Notes: generated by a model not told the origin, from the sequence alone. A DNA stretch of 64,000 nucleotides from Brachynemurus nebulosus (GCA_035578155.1 JAPWDM010000006.1:14648305-14712304), one strand, 5' to 3'. Positions 10,040 to 21,533 are shown, counted from the stretch's first letter. Made by a program: numbers and translations.

Positions 10040-10640
10040 TTACTAATATTATAAGTGCGAAAGTATGTTTGTTTGTTTGTTTGTTTGACTGGCATTCACG
10101 CCTCAACAGCTTAACGAATCAACTTGAAGCTTGGCACAGACGTTGCTTGCGGGCCAGAGACGGTTATAGGCCACTTTTTATCTCGGTAAAATATTTCATT
10201 CCCGAGGGAAAATGCATTAAATTACAACAGCTGACTATTAAAAAACGGATAAATGATTTCAAACTTTGTATATTGCTAATAGAACGGATGAGAAAGGACA
10301 CAAACTACTTTGTACCCCGGGAAATTTCCCGTGGGAAGTTTCATTCCTTTGGAAAAATATTTTTTAAATGAAACAAAAAATGATGATAGACAAATATGAC
10401 GATATACAGCGATAAACATAAGTTATTTTTTATCCTGATAAAATATCTCATTCCCGAGGGAAAATTTATTTAAAACGAAACAACGAAATAACAACTGACT
10501 ATTAAAAAAAAAAAATGATTGATTTCAAACTTTGCATATTGTTTACAGAGACGATGAGAAAGGACACAGACTACTTTCTATCCCGGGAAAATATCTAACT
10601 CCCGTGGAAAGTCTTATTCCCGTTGTTAAGGTGAAAAAAA
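10039..10640 (+). mobile_element. (TTTG)n-headed insect dispersed element with internal duplication
   Basis: It begins with the phrase AATATTATAAGTGCGAAAG, then (TTTG)n and TCACGCCTCAACAGCTTAACG, a head widely seen in non-autonomous insect repeats. A ~240-bp internal direct repeat follows: 10171-10345 and 10422-10625 share ATTCCCGAGGGAAAAT, TTTCAAACTTTG(T/C)ATATTG, GATGAGAAAGGACACA and CCCGGGAAA. The 100-codon frame over it is non-coding repeat sequence. A diverged relative of the head is at 41830-42010. I do not assign a superfamily (Helitron-like or LINE tail are both possible). Confidence 0.7.
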
Positions 10641-11625
10641 CGGCAGTAGCTAGTTGATTATTGATAAGCGATTACTATTTTATAATGTTCAAATTCTTTA
10701 ATTTATTCACAATATGTATTCTTGATGTCTTATTTCGTATTATTTAAACAGTGGTATACGGAGTAATAGCATGTCATTAACAGGAAATCTTATTTATAAT
10801 GAATTTTTTCGTTAATAACAATAAAAATAAATATGTATTTTACATACTAAGAGAATTCTTACGATTAAGTTTAATATTTCTATTCACTAAAAATTAGATA
10901 AAATGTCTTCACTTCACCTTCATTATTATTATCTATCAATTAGTTTCTGTCCTTTTCAAATTATTACTAAAATTCAACAAATCTATACAAACCAGAATGA
11001 ATCAAAATAAATTTTAAAATTAAAACAATTTAAATCACATTTAATTGATACCAAATCGCACCTCGGCAACAACAAGGCCACGTCTATACATACAATTCCA
11101 TAAATGATTGCCGAGGTGCAAAATATTTGTATTTATTATTTCAAAGCTAACCTTCTGATGACAAATTATTTTTATAGTTATCGATTCTGGTTAGTCCTAA
11201 CCTAAAGGCATTTAATCTTGAATTCGGTTTGAAATAATTTATTACGTACATATTTTTTCCCGCATTTTTTTTTGTTATTGGCTTCACACGTTCATCTATA
11301 ACCGTAACGTGTTCAGTTATGCAATTACCATAGAAGTTTTCACTAACAATAAGTCATGTGGGTTTAAACCTACTCACATTTTTTTTTTATAATTGTTATT
11401 CTCTTTTATTACTTTTAAACTTTCATTATTTTGATTATTTAAAAACATTCATCACCATTTTTCTTTTGAAAACATTTCATTTTCGGACAACCCAATTATA
11501 GGGTAGGTGGTATTCTCCAGTTTACTAATGTTCATTAAAAAATTTAATTACATTCGAAAATTCTACTCGTAGGCGCACCTCTTTACGTCCCACTACGCCC
11601 CCTGGTACAATCCCAATAACATATA
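10641..11625. other. AT-rich DNA including one dispersed repeat copy
   Basis: The stretch 10880-11030 (TATTCACTAAAAATTAG, CATTATTATTATCTATCAAT, AATAAATTTTAAAAT) matches 46690-46830. The rest is not recognised except the hairpin at 11058-11119. Confidence 0.5.
11058..11119. repeat. Short perfect inverted repeat (12-bp stem)
   Basis: GCACCTCGGCAA at 11058-11069 is the exact reverse complement of TTGCCGAGGTGC at 11108-11119, with a 38-nt loop. It is GC-rich for this region. It may be a tiny MITE or a structured RNA; nothing shows transcription. Confidence 0.6.
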
Positions 11626-12618
11626 CACAGTAAAAAAAATTGTGTTCTGTCTAAAAAAAAACTAGTGGTATAAATTTTTGTGTTAAATAAGAAACACAAC
11701 TCTTCCTTAATGTAACATTTCGTGTTTGTGTTAAATGAAAGTATTAACACAAATTTCGATTTAACAGAATAAAAATGTTAACCTGTTTTGAACAGCAAGA
11801 AAATAACACAATATTTGTGTAGAGCAAAAGAATGTTATAAGTAAGTAAATTAGATTAGAATATATATATACCAAAATATATATAATAAAAAGATGGGAGT
11901 AGTTCTTATTATTAAACAAAACCGAAAAATTATAAGTTTTTTCAGTTATTGACGAATATAGTTTTATAAAACGTTTAAAAACGAAACAATATTACATTTT
12001 AAGGTTATTTTGTTACAGATTCAGTTGCAAAAAATCATGTAACCTTACTTACATGTAAGATTGTATATTATATAATACAATCTCAAATAAGCTTACATAA
12101 TTTTTTTCAAGTGAATCTGTAACAAAATAACCTTAAAATTTAAGAAAATTGTTTCATTATTAAACGTTTAATAAAACTATATTCGTCAATAACTGAAAAA
12201 ACTTACAATTTTTCGGTTTTGTTTAATAATAAGAACTACTCTCATCTTTTTTATTATATATATTTTCGTAGATATATATGAACACAAGCAAGAATTGTTA
12301 CAAAGAACTGATTTACTTTGCGTTCTTTGAGTCTCATTTATAATAATATATGAACAAAATCGTTATAATTTTTGACGACTTTCAAATATCTTTAGTTGCA
12401 GTTTAATTAAAATATTGAATAAAAACGTTTTAACAACTAACTCTGATAAATCTGAAAAATTAACACTAAATGTATGTCCTTTTGTGTGTTAAATCATTGA
12501 CACAAATCTTGTGTATAGATTTTACACACATGCTTTGTGTTAAAATAACACAAAAAAGTGAATGGACCGTCCTGGTCATGTGAAATGTGTTAATTTTAAC
12601 ACAAATTTTTTCACTGTG
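11626..12618. mobile_element. CACAGT-ended foldback element, copy 1 (993 bp, TA TSD)
   Basis: The ends are CACAGTAAAAAAAATTGTG and, reversed, CACAGTGAAAAAATTTGTG, flanked by TA on both sides (11624-11625, 12619-12620). Outer arms contain many TGTGTTAA/TTAACACA motifs. An inner near-perfect palindrome of roughly 400 bp is centred near 12068 (GTATATTATATAATAC), with arms such as AAGGTTATTTTGTTACAGAT against its complement. The second copy at 32919-33920 has the same nested design. The ends and 2-bp duplications suggest a CMC/EnSpm (Mirage-like) source. It is non-autonomous, with no protein. Confidence 0.85.
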
Positions 12619-12620
12619 TA

Positions 12621-13734
12621 CGTACAATAAAATTAACATGTATTCCCTCAATCCGTGTACTCGAATGTAGAATTTATCCATATTTTATGACAAAGCGTAA
12701 TAAATATTACATGTCCATATGTTACAGGGTGCACCCGCCTCCCCGCTAACCCTTCTCGCATTGGTAAAAATAAAAAACAAAAACGCAAAAACAAATTGAA
12801 ATGGTTGCTTGGTTTTTGTTTTTTTTAATGGCTAATTTAAATAAATAAATGAGGGTGACTGCGGATTGTGTGTAAATTGTTAATGATATTAAAAAAAATA
12901 TAAAATAAATTTGCTTGCAATTATTTACAGACAATAACTTTACCGTTCAATTTTCAGTGATGGTTGTAAAAAAAAAGAAACATATTTGTGTAGCGGGGTA
13001 CACGACCGGAGTAAAGCTTCAAAGAGCTCACATTTTGCGCTTGCCAAAATGACTCTAAAGTGACTATATTCATATAATTAATTTCCATAACGCCAGACCT
13101 TTCTATAGACACCTGATAGCGTTAGAAGTAGTTCAGTTATAGAACATTTTTGGAGTTATGGAACCTTATAAAACTCTGAAAAGTAATATTTTGCTTTTCC
13201 AGGATTTTATTAATATTTTTGCAAAATTTATGTTTGTTTGTTTATTTTAGTTCTTTTTGAAGGACCACAAGATTATGTGGGAGAAATCAAAGCTTTAAAA
13301 TGTAGCGTAAGTGAGATTAGAGGGTGATAAATTTTGGGATAACCTCAAAAATTACTCACTACTGGTCAGTTCAATCTCACCAAGAAAGAAACTCGTAACC
13401 ATTTAGACAAATTAGTTAAGTATTTTGCAAAATAATCAATATCTAGCAAAGAAAATTAGCAATAAAATTTATGGAACGTCCGGTATATTCTTGTGTATCT
13501 AATATACAATAAGTTAGGGTACCAAAGTCTAGCTCAATAGAGTAACAAGCAAATGTTGCAACCATATATAAATCGGATTAGCATCTGTGGGACTTAATAG
13601 TTACATTGCTAATTATATAACGTTCAAGATATTATGTATACACTACTTTACAAAACTCTAAAGCAATCTTTACACCAGGAACGTTAAAAAATTGTCAGTG
13701 TATTCGTATACCAATTTTTAAATTGTCATATTTC
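12621..13734. other. AT-rich DNA, nothing recognised
   Basis: No supported feature. Short frames have no domain character. Confidence 0.45.
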
Positions 13735-14115
13735 TTTACAAAAATTGAGTCATTTTGATGGCAAAAATGAAAAGTGTATACCCATAAATGACCTTAATTC
13801 GAATCACTTAGGTGGTAGTGGTATTGGAGCGGTACTGGAACGTGATTGGACGGCGACTGACATCGGAGCGATATCGGAGCGATGATATGAATACACTCAT
13901 TGTTTCATGTATAAGAATATTTTATCGAATCGGGAGCGTAGCAATATCGTACCGAGAGCGGAGCGTTAGTGTAGATCGGACCTTAATGTGGCATTAATTT
14001 AGTGACGTCATCAAGTTCATGAAAATTTTTAAATATCCTTACACTCTAAACAAACTGATAGAATGGTAGAATTAGAAGCGAATTATAGGTTTTCGAAGCT
14101 GTCCTTTCCATTTTA
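13735..14115 (+). repeat. TGACGTCA-bearing dispersed family, degraded copy
   Basis: Carries GAGTCATTTTGATGGCAAAA, ATTCGAATCAC, TGACGTCATCAAGTTCATG (CRE palindrome at 14003-14010) and AGAAGCGAATTATAGGTTTTC in the same order as the copies at 39780 and 49320. The copy is interrupted at 13812-13985 by a patch rich in CGGAGCG-type short repeats, so it is a mosaic. Confidence 0.6.
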
Positions 14116-14128
14116 AGCAAAGCACGTA

Positions 14129-14216
14129 CACGGAGCGAAATTTCATAGAAAAATTACTGTGCTCAGCACTATAATCGACGTGTAAAAGGCGAACATATTC
14201 AATTTTGTACGGTAAA
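14129..14216 (+). mobile_element. One arm plus loop of the CACGGAGAG hairpin MITE
   Basis: Starts CACGGAGCGAAATTTC directly after TA and matches the left arm of the MITE at 25537 through ATTACTGTGCTC, AATCGACGTGTAA, GGCGAACATAT and into the loop phrase TTTTGTACGGTAAAA. It then stops, so the right arm is missing. A half-element of this kind fits deletion of one hairpin arm. Confidence 0.75.
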
Positions 14217-14250
14217 AATATAAAAATTATAATTAATCATAGAAAATTTA

Positions 14251-14625
14251 ATGAATTTAAAGGATCAACCCTGTCACATAGCGAGGCAGGCTGCAGAAGG
14301 TATCAACACAATCATACATGAAGGTCACATAGCCAGGCTAGTCACTGCTGGTGTGGTGTGCAAACAGTATTCATTAGAATGTCTTACAGGACGGTCACCG
14401 TTTAATTCATCATTTTGTTACATCACTATATTCAGTATTAGAATATATTGTTGCCAATCATTTTGTATGCATCATAAAGAATCGAAGGTTGGAACAGATC
14501 GATTGTTCCACAGTGCGTACAGACCAAGCAACATAAGGTTGCGGGTCAGATGCGCAAATGAAAGAGTACGACAACAAGAATTAAGCTGTAACATTTCTGA
14601 AATTTTATCTACAAAAATTATATGA
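14251..14625 (+). other. 124-codon open frame, unrecognised
   Basis: This is one of the longest ATG-started frames in the window and sits in slightly GC-richer sequence. I see no known domain, signal peptide or membrane segment. Near the start an internal DNA repeat (GTCACATAGCGAGGCAGGCT and GGTCACATAGCCAGGCTAGT) suggests repeat-derived sequence. No upstream exon or splice pattern was convincing. It could be a chance frame or an old repeat. Confidence 0.2.
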
Positions 14626-15085
14626 TTTTTATCACCGTGTAGAGTCGATTGCTTCAAAATTGTGAATAAAATGATAAAATTGGAAATGGTTTGTAGAATT
14701 TTAAGACCATTCTTTTCATTTCCACCATAATTAGGCATGTATTATAAGACTATTAGAAGAGAAATTCTAACTTAATGTTACAGTCAGTTTTGTCATGACG
14801 GTGCAAAAAACACATCTGTGATAAAAAATTAAAAATATACGACGGTACCACAATTATTGCAATTACTGTAACAAATTTCTATAGTACACGATCTTATAAT
14901 TTCGTATGTATGTACGTAGAGTTATTACATAAGTTGTGCCATATTCAAGTTGTAAGTAAATTAGCAATAATCAACATATTATATTTGATTATTCATAAGA
15001 TCACAAATTTGGCGATTTTGCTACTCTGTGTTGTTTCTGATACTATGCAGTTGTAACTGTTGTGTAGTTTAGTAACAATAATACT

Positions 15086-15473
15086 ATTTTTCGATTTCAA
15101 ATATTATCGAGTGCTTGTAAAACATTACTACGTATGACAAACTTTTGTTTGCATTTAAACGCACGCAGTATTCATACGTTCACTTATCGTTCAGCTAACC
15201 TGAAACTTTAAACACTCGAGATCTTTGGTTAGTATGACCAAAATCCAAATGTAAATTAAAAATCACAAAGTGATTGAAAAAATTATCCGGATCGGCCGAG
15301 AGAGTACCAATATACACATAAGTGGTTGAATGATTGTCTGGCTCGAGTGACTGTCGAACACAAGATTGTTGGTCTAATGGTGAAGACACCTGGCTAGTTA
15401 CCGAGAGATCCTGGGTTCAATTCCCGGCCGGTTCGGATAATTTTTTCAATCACTTTGTGATTTTTAATTTAAT
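15086..15473 (+). mobile_element. tRNA-Thr-derived SINE copy A, 5'-inverted, 13-bp TSD
   Basis: Exact direct repeats TAACAATAATACT at 15073-15085 and 15474-15486 bound a 388-bp insertion. Its 3' part is a tRNA-like unit with box A TTGGTCTAATGG (15369-15380), an anticodon loop CTAGTTA (AGT, Thr type) and box B GGTTCAATTCC (15414-15424). A tail with AATCACTTTGTGATT follows. Its 5' part is the same family in the opposite direction: a module starting ATTATCGAGTGCTTG, then the tail reversed and the end of a second tRNA-like unit. That is what 5' inversion (twin priming) of a dimeric SINE would give. Related copies are at 51758 and 58561. Confidence 0.85.
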
Positions 15474-15486
15474 TAACAATAATACT

Positions 15487-16129
15487 GTTCATTGCATTCA
15501 AAAAAAAAACGCCGTGAGCAGCGGGGCCCCATCACGGTAGTCGAATTTTCCCCTTCATCTTCGGTATTGAATGTCTACAAGCGAAATGTGATTGAAAGTC
15601 TACAACCGAATTGTCATTTTGTTGGTTTCAAAACTGGTGATGAATGTTCGGCTGATCGAGGCTTTAAAAAAAGGTTTTAAGTATTTAAGGGCTGTATCTC
15701 AGTAAATTTCAATTTTGTGCCGAAAACAGGTAGCAGAAAAAAAGCCAACACAATTCGTACCAGGACATTCCTGCCCATGTTTATCCGCTAATTGCCTTTA
15801 TGTTTTAGTTTTAAAAATTAAAAAAGGACCTTAAATAGTAAACTGGAAGGCCTTTATAAAGATATTTTTTCTTTCCAAAAAAATCCAAAATTTCTATTTT
15901 ATAAATACTAAAAATCCAAAATTCCTAATTTATAAATAAACAGTGACTTTAATAACATTTTTAAATTACTTAATATGTATGTATTTCATTTGTCATAAAA
16001 GTAAGTTCACTTTTTTTTAAATTTTTTAAAATTACTATTCGCCTACTTGTATTTAGAATAAACATAATGCTTTTAAAACACATTTAACAATAGCATTCAA
16101 TTCCGATGTAAAAATGGGAGAAGTGGGGG
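15487..16129. other. Non-coding spacer
   Basis: AT-rich, with a short GC-rich stretch (GAGCAGCGGGGCCCC near 15515). Nothing assigned. Confidence 0.4.
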
Positions 16130-16960
16130 GAAAAGTGATGCGGACTCCCTACAAGGTACTGGCTGGATACTAACTGAATACACGTACAAAATTTCAGCCC
16201 TCTAGGTTTCCTTATGGAGTCTCTAGACATGTTAGAAAACAAGCAAAAAAATTAAGGAAATATTGGCGTAAAAATCGTGGGGGTAAGGGTTAAAAGTTGA
16301 AACCTCCAAAAAACAGTGTCTGGCTATTAGCTTAACCTGTACACCAAATTTCAGCCCTCTAGGTTTATTTGGGGAGATTTTGACCCGAACGAAACTGTTA
16401 AAAAACAAGAAAAATCATGTTCTTTTGGGTATAAAAATGGTGGGGGTAGGGGTTAAAAGTCGAGACCCCCAAAAGGCACCCCCTTGATACTAACTCAATC
16501 CGAATACAAAATTTCAGCCCTCTAGGTTTATTCGGGTGACCTGTGCGAATGGTACAAACTTCGAAAACGTCGAAAATGCATGAAATTGTAGCTTAAAAAT
16601 GAGGGGGGTGGGGGTAAAATATTAAAACCTCCAAAAAGCACAACCTAGGTACGAACTTTATCAACACACCAAATTTCAACCCTCTACGTTAATTCTGGGG
16701 GGCTGGGGGCCTGTTAGATCCAGCGAAAATCGTTTTTCCCCCCTCTACTCCCACCATATCATCCTAGGAAGCTGAATTTTGGATATGTTGTAGATAATTG
16801 ACCGAAACATTATTTAAAACCGGTTTGGAAAAGTTTTATTGCTTTTCCGCCCCCCACGACCCCCTTAAAGGTCGGGTCCGAAAAAAAATTTGCCCAAAAT
16901 TTGACCCCACTTTGATAGTATTGTTGTGCATCGGAATAAGCCCCACTTACCAAATTTCAT
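16130..16960 (+). repeat. Degenerate ~160-bp tandem array
   Basis: The landmark ATTTCAGCCCTCTAGGTT appears at 16191, 16348 and 16511, and as ATTTCAACCCTCTACGTT at 16673 (spacing 157, 163 and 162 bp). A weaker fifth copy (CAAATTTCATCTCTTAACTT) is near 16950. Each unit also has GGGGG(T)-rich and ACCCCCAAAA-type phrases. Such arrays are often tails of insect retroelements, but the class is not shown here. Confidence 0.75.
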
Positions 16961-17007
16961 CTCTTAACTTCCATAGGGGGGCGCTACACATATTAAAAGG
17001 TTGCGGG

Positions 17008-17010
<3 letters not shown>

Positions 17011-17072
<62 letters not shown>
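17011..17072. repeat. (AT)n microsatellite
   Basis: About 62 bp of AT dinucleotides at the end of the degenerate array. Confidence 0.97.
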
Positions 17073-17076
<4 letters not shown>

Positions 17077-17882
17077 CATTTTTTTTTCTACATATTCGTG
17101 TTCTACGGGTCCGAAAACGGATAGCGCCCCTACTCTCGCCTCTCGCAGCTCTTATCGTATAGACTGTATAAGTCTAATTTTTCGGAGAAAATTCGACTAA
17201 CTAGATTTATTTTTTCAAGTGTTGTTTTAAGATTTCGTAATTTTAACCACATTGAGGAGAGAATCGACTAGAAAGAATGCAGTGTATTACAAAGACCTAA
17301 GTTCTTTAAGAAATTAAAGCAAAAAAAATGACTGTTTTGATTACTTTAATGGCTGTCAAACCATTAAATTTAATGGTTTATTGAATATTTATGAACAAGT
17401 CTCCGTGGCTACAAGTTGGGTTTAATAAAATGGAGTCATGCTTCACAATTTAATGCCTGTGGCACCTATCTCTAGGAAACATATGTTAATATGTTCGATT
17501 CAGTCCTCAGTGTTCTAACCAGACCCGATGAGAGGGCGAGGTAGCCGAGGTTGTAGTCCTGGGGTCTGTACGGGGTCTACCGACACTTGGCCACTTGGAT
17601 ATTGACAAGGACTGCCAATGTTTTTTTTAACATAAAATTGCTACATTGGAAGAAATATAGGAACTAATATTTTAAATTTTAGATATATTTAAGGCGTGCT
17701 TGTATAAAAAAAAATTAATGTTTGCTTTCTTTGGTTTCAGGTCAGTATCATACCTGTTCCTGTTACGTAAGTACTTCAGAATAACAGTCAAATATGTAGT
17801 ACAAAAAATAATTTTGTTCCACCTATTCAGGCGCCTATCTCATTATGAAACTGTGATTTTTTGGTCCCGAGCTGAAAATTTT
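17073..17882. other. Non-coding spacer with a GC-rich patch
   Basis: A GC-rich stretch at 17520-17600 (GAGGGCGAGGTAGCCGAGG) has no recognised identity; I could not fold it into a tRNA. The rest is AT-rich. Confidence 0.4.
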
Positions 17883-17987
17883 TATCGGAAAATTTTTACG
17901 AACAATAGAGTTATGTTTTTCTGTAGTAAAGAAAGTAGTATATTTCGAGAAATGTAACCAATCTTTCCTGTACTGACAATTAGCTGC

Positions 17988-18404
17988 ACCAAGAAACAGT
18001 TAGTCGATTAATCGACTAAAATTGTTTTTCAGACAAAATTAGTCATTAGTCGAAAATATCGAGCACAAAGTAGTCGAATAATCGACTAAATTTTTAATCG
18101 AATTTATAATAAGGTAACCTATGTAACTCTTTCAAAAGCAAGGTTTTCTTCGAATTTAATTATGGACTTTTAATATTTTTCTTTTAAGAAAAAGAAAGAT
18201 ATGAAATATCACAACATATTAATCACTATATTTTTTAGTTTCCATTTTTTGAAGTCCAATAAATAATACAGAAAAATTGTTAAATTAGTCGTTTTTAGTC
18301 ATTTGAAAAATAGTCGAAGGTAAAATAGTCGACTAAAATATGACTAAATGTAAACAAAATTAGTCGACTAAACCGACTAATCGATTAATCATCCAACATC
18401 ACTA
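17988..18404 (-). mobile_element. hAT-like TAGTCGACTA element, left copy (one end lost)
   Basis: Ends TCCAACATCACTA at 18404, with repeated TAGTCGACTA/CGATTAATCGACTA subterminal motifs on both sides. The other terminus (TAGTGATGTCGG in the right copy) is deleted together with adjoining flank. No coding frame. Confidence 0.75.
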
Positions 18405-18416
18405 GTTAGGACTTAG

Positions 18417-18884
18417 TAGTGATATCGGAGGATTAATCGATTAGTCAGCTTAGTCGACTAATTTGGTTTGCATTTAGTCATATTTTAGTCGACTATTTTA
18501 TCTTCGATTAAATGAATAAAATAATTAATTTTTTTTAAATGACCAAAAATGACTAAATTAACAATTTTTTGTATTATTTATTGTACTTCAAAAAATGGAA
18601 ACTAAAAAATGATCTGTTGGTATGATTTTTCACTTTTATGTGATTAATATATTGTAATAATTCATATTTTTCTTTTTCTTAAAAGAAAAATATTAAAAGT
18701 TCATAATTAAATTCAAAAGAAAATCTCGTTTTTGAAAGAGGTTACCTTATTCTTGAATTCGACTAAAAATTTTGTTCATCACTCGACTACTCTGTGCTCG
18801 ATAGTTTCGACTAATGACTAATTTTATCTGAAAAACAATTTTAGTCGATTAATCGACTAACTGTTTCTTGGTCCGACATCACTA
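18417..18884 (+). mobile_element. hAT-like TAGTCGACTA element, right copy (468 bp)
   Basis: Terminal inverted repeats TAGTGATATCGGA (18417) and TCCGACATCACTA (ending 18884), then dense TAGTCGACTA-type subterminal motifs. The flanking octamers GGACTTAG and GTACCTAT match at 5 of 8 positions, compatible with an eroded 8-bp duplication. Ends of the TAGNG form fit hAT. The interior is AT-rich and non-coding. Confidence 0.75.
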
Positions 18885-19034
18885 GTACCTATGTGATAGT
18901 GTTAATTTGATAGGGTTTTAAGCCTAAGTACAGCTAATTGTCAGTACAGGTAAGATTGGTTACATTTCTCGAGTACAGTACTTTTTTTACTATGCAGAAA
19001 AACATAACTGTATTGCTCGCAAAAATTTTCCGAT

Positions 19035-21533
19035 TTTCGTCTTGTATGTTAGCTATATTTCTATATATAGTATTACCTATATGAAATTTTCTCAATTTTT
19101 CTTCTTTTTTTCCCGTAGAGGGAATAAATAGAAAAAGGTAAACTAGCAACAAAAAAAAAAATAGTTGGGTGTGTTATTTTTAAAAAAACGGAAGTGTACG
19201 AAAAAAAAGTTTTTCCAAATAAATCATTTTGCCATCTCTTGTACATAAATTTTCATTTTGATTTTCCAACACCATATTACATGGTCTTCAATTTAGATTA
19301 CACTCAACATTTATAACCTTAAAATGATTTATGTCTACCTGACCATGCATGGTGAGTATTCTACATAGTACTTTGCAGTACTTATACATACTAAAATGGT
19401 GAAATAGAAAAAAAATATTTGAATTTACTTATTAGTATTAGGTAATAGTTCAGCTTTTTAGTTTGTTAAGAAACTTACAAATTGGTATAGTTAAGAAACC
19501 CAAATTAATTATTAAAGGAGCTTACGTTAAAATCAGTTAATCATAGTGCTTCAACACGAAAGTAGCCATATTCATATTTCAATAGAGAGTACCTATATAA
19601 TATTTTCACCTAGAGACTTTTGGAACCTTTTTAGCGCTCAAGGCTTTGGAAGATAATTTTTTTGAACAAAATCTGGTCAATATATTTCTCTAGCCGTTTA
19701 TTTTGAATCTTTTGTGGCGCCCCAAAGACACGGGAGCAATTTCGATCTCACGTTCATTTTTTCTCGAAAATTTTTGAGAAGAATTTATTTAAGATCAGTT
19801 CAGCCGTTTAGGTATTTTGAACGAGTTTTGGTAGTTTTAATAGTGTTTAAGCGAAATTTAGTAAAGATCGATTCAGTCGTTTATTTTGGATCTTTACATG
19901 AGCTCCAGGATCCTAAAGAATAATTATAAAGTGCAGTTTTTGCAGAATCTCAATAGTAGATATTTGAGGAAAATTTCGTCCAAGTTCATCCAGCCGTTTT
20001 TCAGTTCCCAGGGCTTAGCTTAGACTATGCCAGAACATACAATACTGCCCATTCAAAAGTGTACTTTTTGAAATCGGGTTGGCAGTTTTCGAGGTAAACC
20101 AAAACTAACAAATTAGCACACGAACAATATTAATTTCCACAGTAAGAAAATTGATGGTGAAAATGTTCCAATATTAATTTCCAAAAAAAAAAAAAAATAA
20201 ATAAATAAAATGATTGAAATAAAATTTGTGCAGAAAGGATTGTTATATGGAAGAATATTTGCATATGATTTGTAAATATTAATTCTATTTAAAATATTGT
20301 CGATTCTTATAATATTTAACGTAAATGAGGACAAACATTTTCGCAATTTCCATCTCGAAATATTTTTTCCTTTATTTCCTCTTTCATAACATCATTTTCC
20401 TCGACATGATGATTTCAAACATAAATTATACATAAGAATTTGACCTTTTCTTTCTTCTTCGATATAAATATAATCAACATTGGTATATATGGTGCGGTGT
20501 TCTGAATGGAAAAATTGTACGTGCGGGGGTGGGGAGGGGCAGAGGGGCCACGGGAAAAAGGAAGAAATGTGGATGATATAGACAGGTCTGTATATATTAT
20601 TTCTTTTTACCCATGAAAGAATTGATGACAGGCATTGATACACACAAGCACATATCTATGTGTACAGAGTGATCCAGAATTGACCAGCAGAAAGCCCATC
20701 GCGCAAGTTTAAAACGACTGGTATTTTAGTTTGTGGAACATTTTGGAATATTCTGGCGTCGACACTAATGGTTAAATTATTTGCTATTTAGTGCCAATTT
20801 TCACTTTTTACATTAATTGATCTTGCAATCGCATCGGTCATCAGTACGAAAGCGGCGATATTATCGTTTTTTATAGTTAGAAAAATTCCATTCCCGCATG
20901 TTTGAACCGCCACACACCAGTCAGTCGCCAAGTTACGAAAGAACAACATGTGTCACCTTCTGATGTCAATTTTTGTAACGAATGTTGTTAATAACATACG
21001 CCGGAAGTACCTAAAAATTTTTTATTTTTCGTTCATATAAACTAGATATAATGAACGGAAAGGAAACTAAAAGGGAGGATAATATAATAATCAGACCAAT
21101 TTGAGCAGATAAGTAAATTTTTTTTGAATTTGAACATTTTATCCGAATAAGTTAAAGAATATGTCCGGATCTACTGGGATCAGAGAAATGAAACCAGAGT
21201 CAAAATAATTCTATATAAGTACGCTGAGATTAAAAGGAACAAAATTCGGATATATTTTGGTCAGTAGTTCTAGATTTATTGCTATTTTTGATTTTTACAA
21301 AAAATCAAGAAATTTCTTGTTCTTTTTTTTTTATTACTTTTGGACCCTATTTATGAAAATCGACGAATTTTACTGGTGGTTGATATTTGATTTATTTTAC
21401 TTCCATAAATCCGCTTTCTAGAGCAAAAATTGTTTTTACAAAGTCATTTGAATTTCTTAGTTCAGTAAGAACTTGTATTCAAAATTTTTTCTTAAAATTT
21501 CTCAAAATTTTGAATAATTATTCCTCGAAAACC
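19035..21533. other. Non-coding DNA with degraded repeat debris
   Basis: 19660-20000 has loosely repeated phrases (AGATC(A/G)(A/G)TTCAGCCGTTTA, GTTCATCCAGCCGTTTTTC) typical of insect retroelement 3' regions. At 20665 ACAGAGTGATCCAGAATTG resembles a transposon terminus, without a proven partner. 20520-20550 is G-rich. No gene recognised. Confidence 0.4.

Larger units (their letters stand above)
17883..19034. repeat. Near-palindrome, arms ~0.55 kb
   Basis: The left arm begins TATCGGAAAATTTTTACGAAC and the right arm ends with its complement (near 19005-19034). Mirrored landmarks in between include GTTATGTTTTTCTG, CGAGAAATGTAACCAATCTT, CTGTACTGACAATTAGCTG, AAGAAACAGTTAGTCG, TAAGGTAACCT and AAAATAGTCGACTAAAATA. 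The centre is the short spacer near 18405-18416. Each arm holds one hAT-like element plus shared flank, so this is an inverted duplication of flank plus element, not two independent insertions. The left arm lacks ~60 bp of flank and element end that the right arm keeps. Confidence 0.9.

Noticed and set aside
10069..10371. 100-residue frame
   Set aside because: Lies in the (TTTG)n-headed repeat; its second internal copy does not keep the frame.
17520..17600. GC-rich stretch as a possible tRNA or structured RNA
   Set aside because: No box A/B pair at the right spacing and no cloverleaf.
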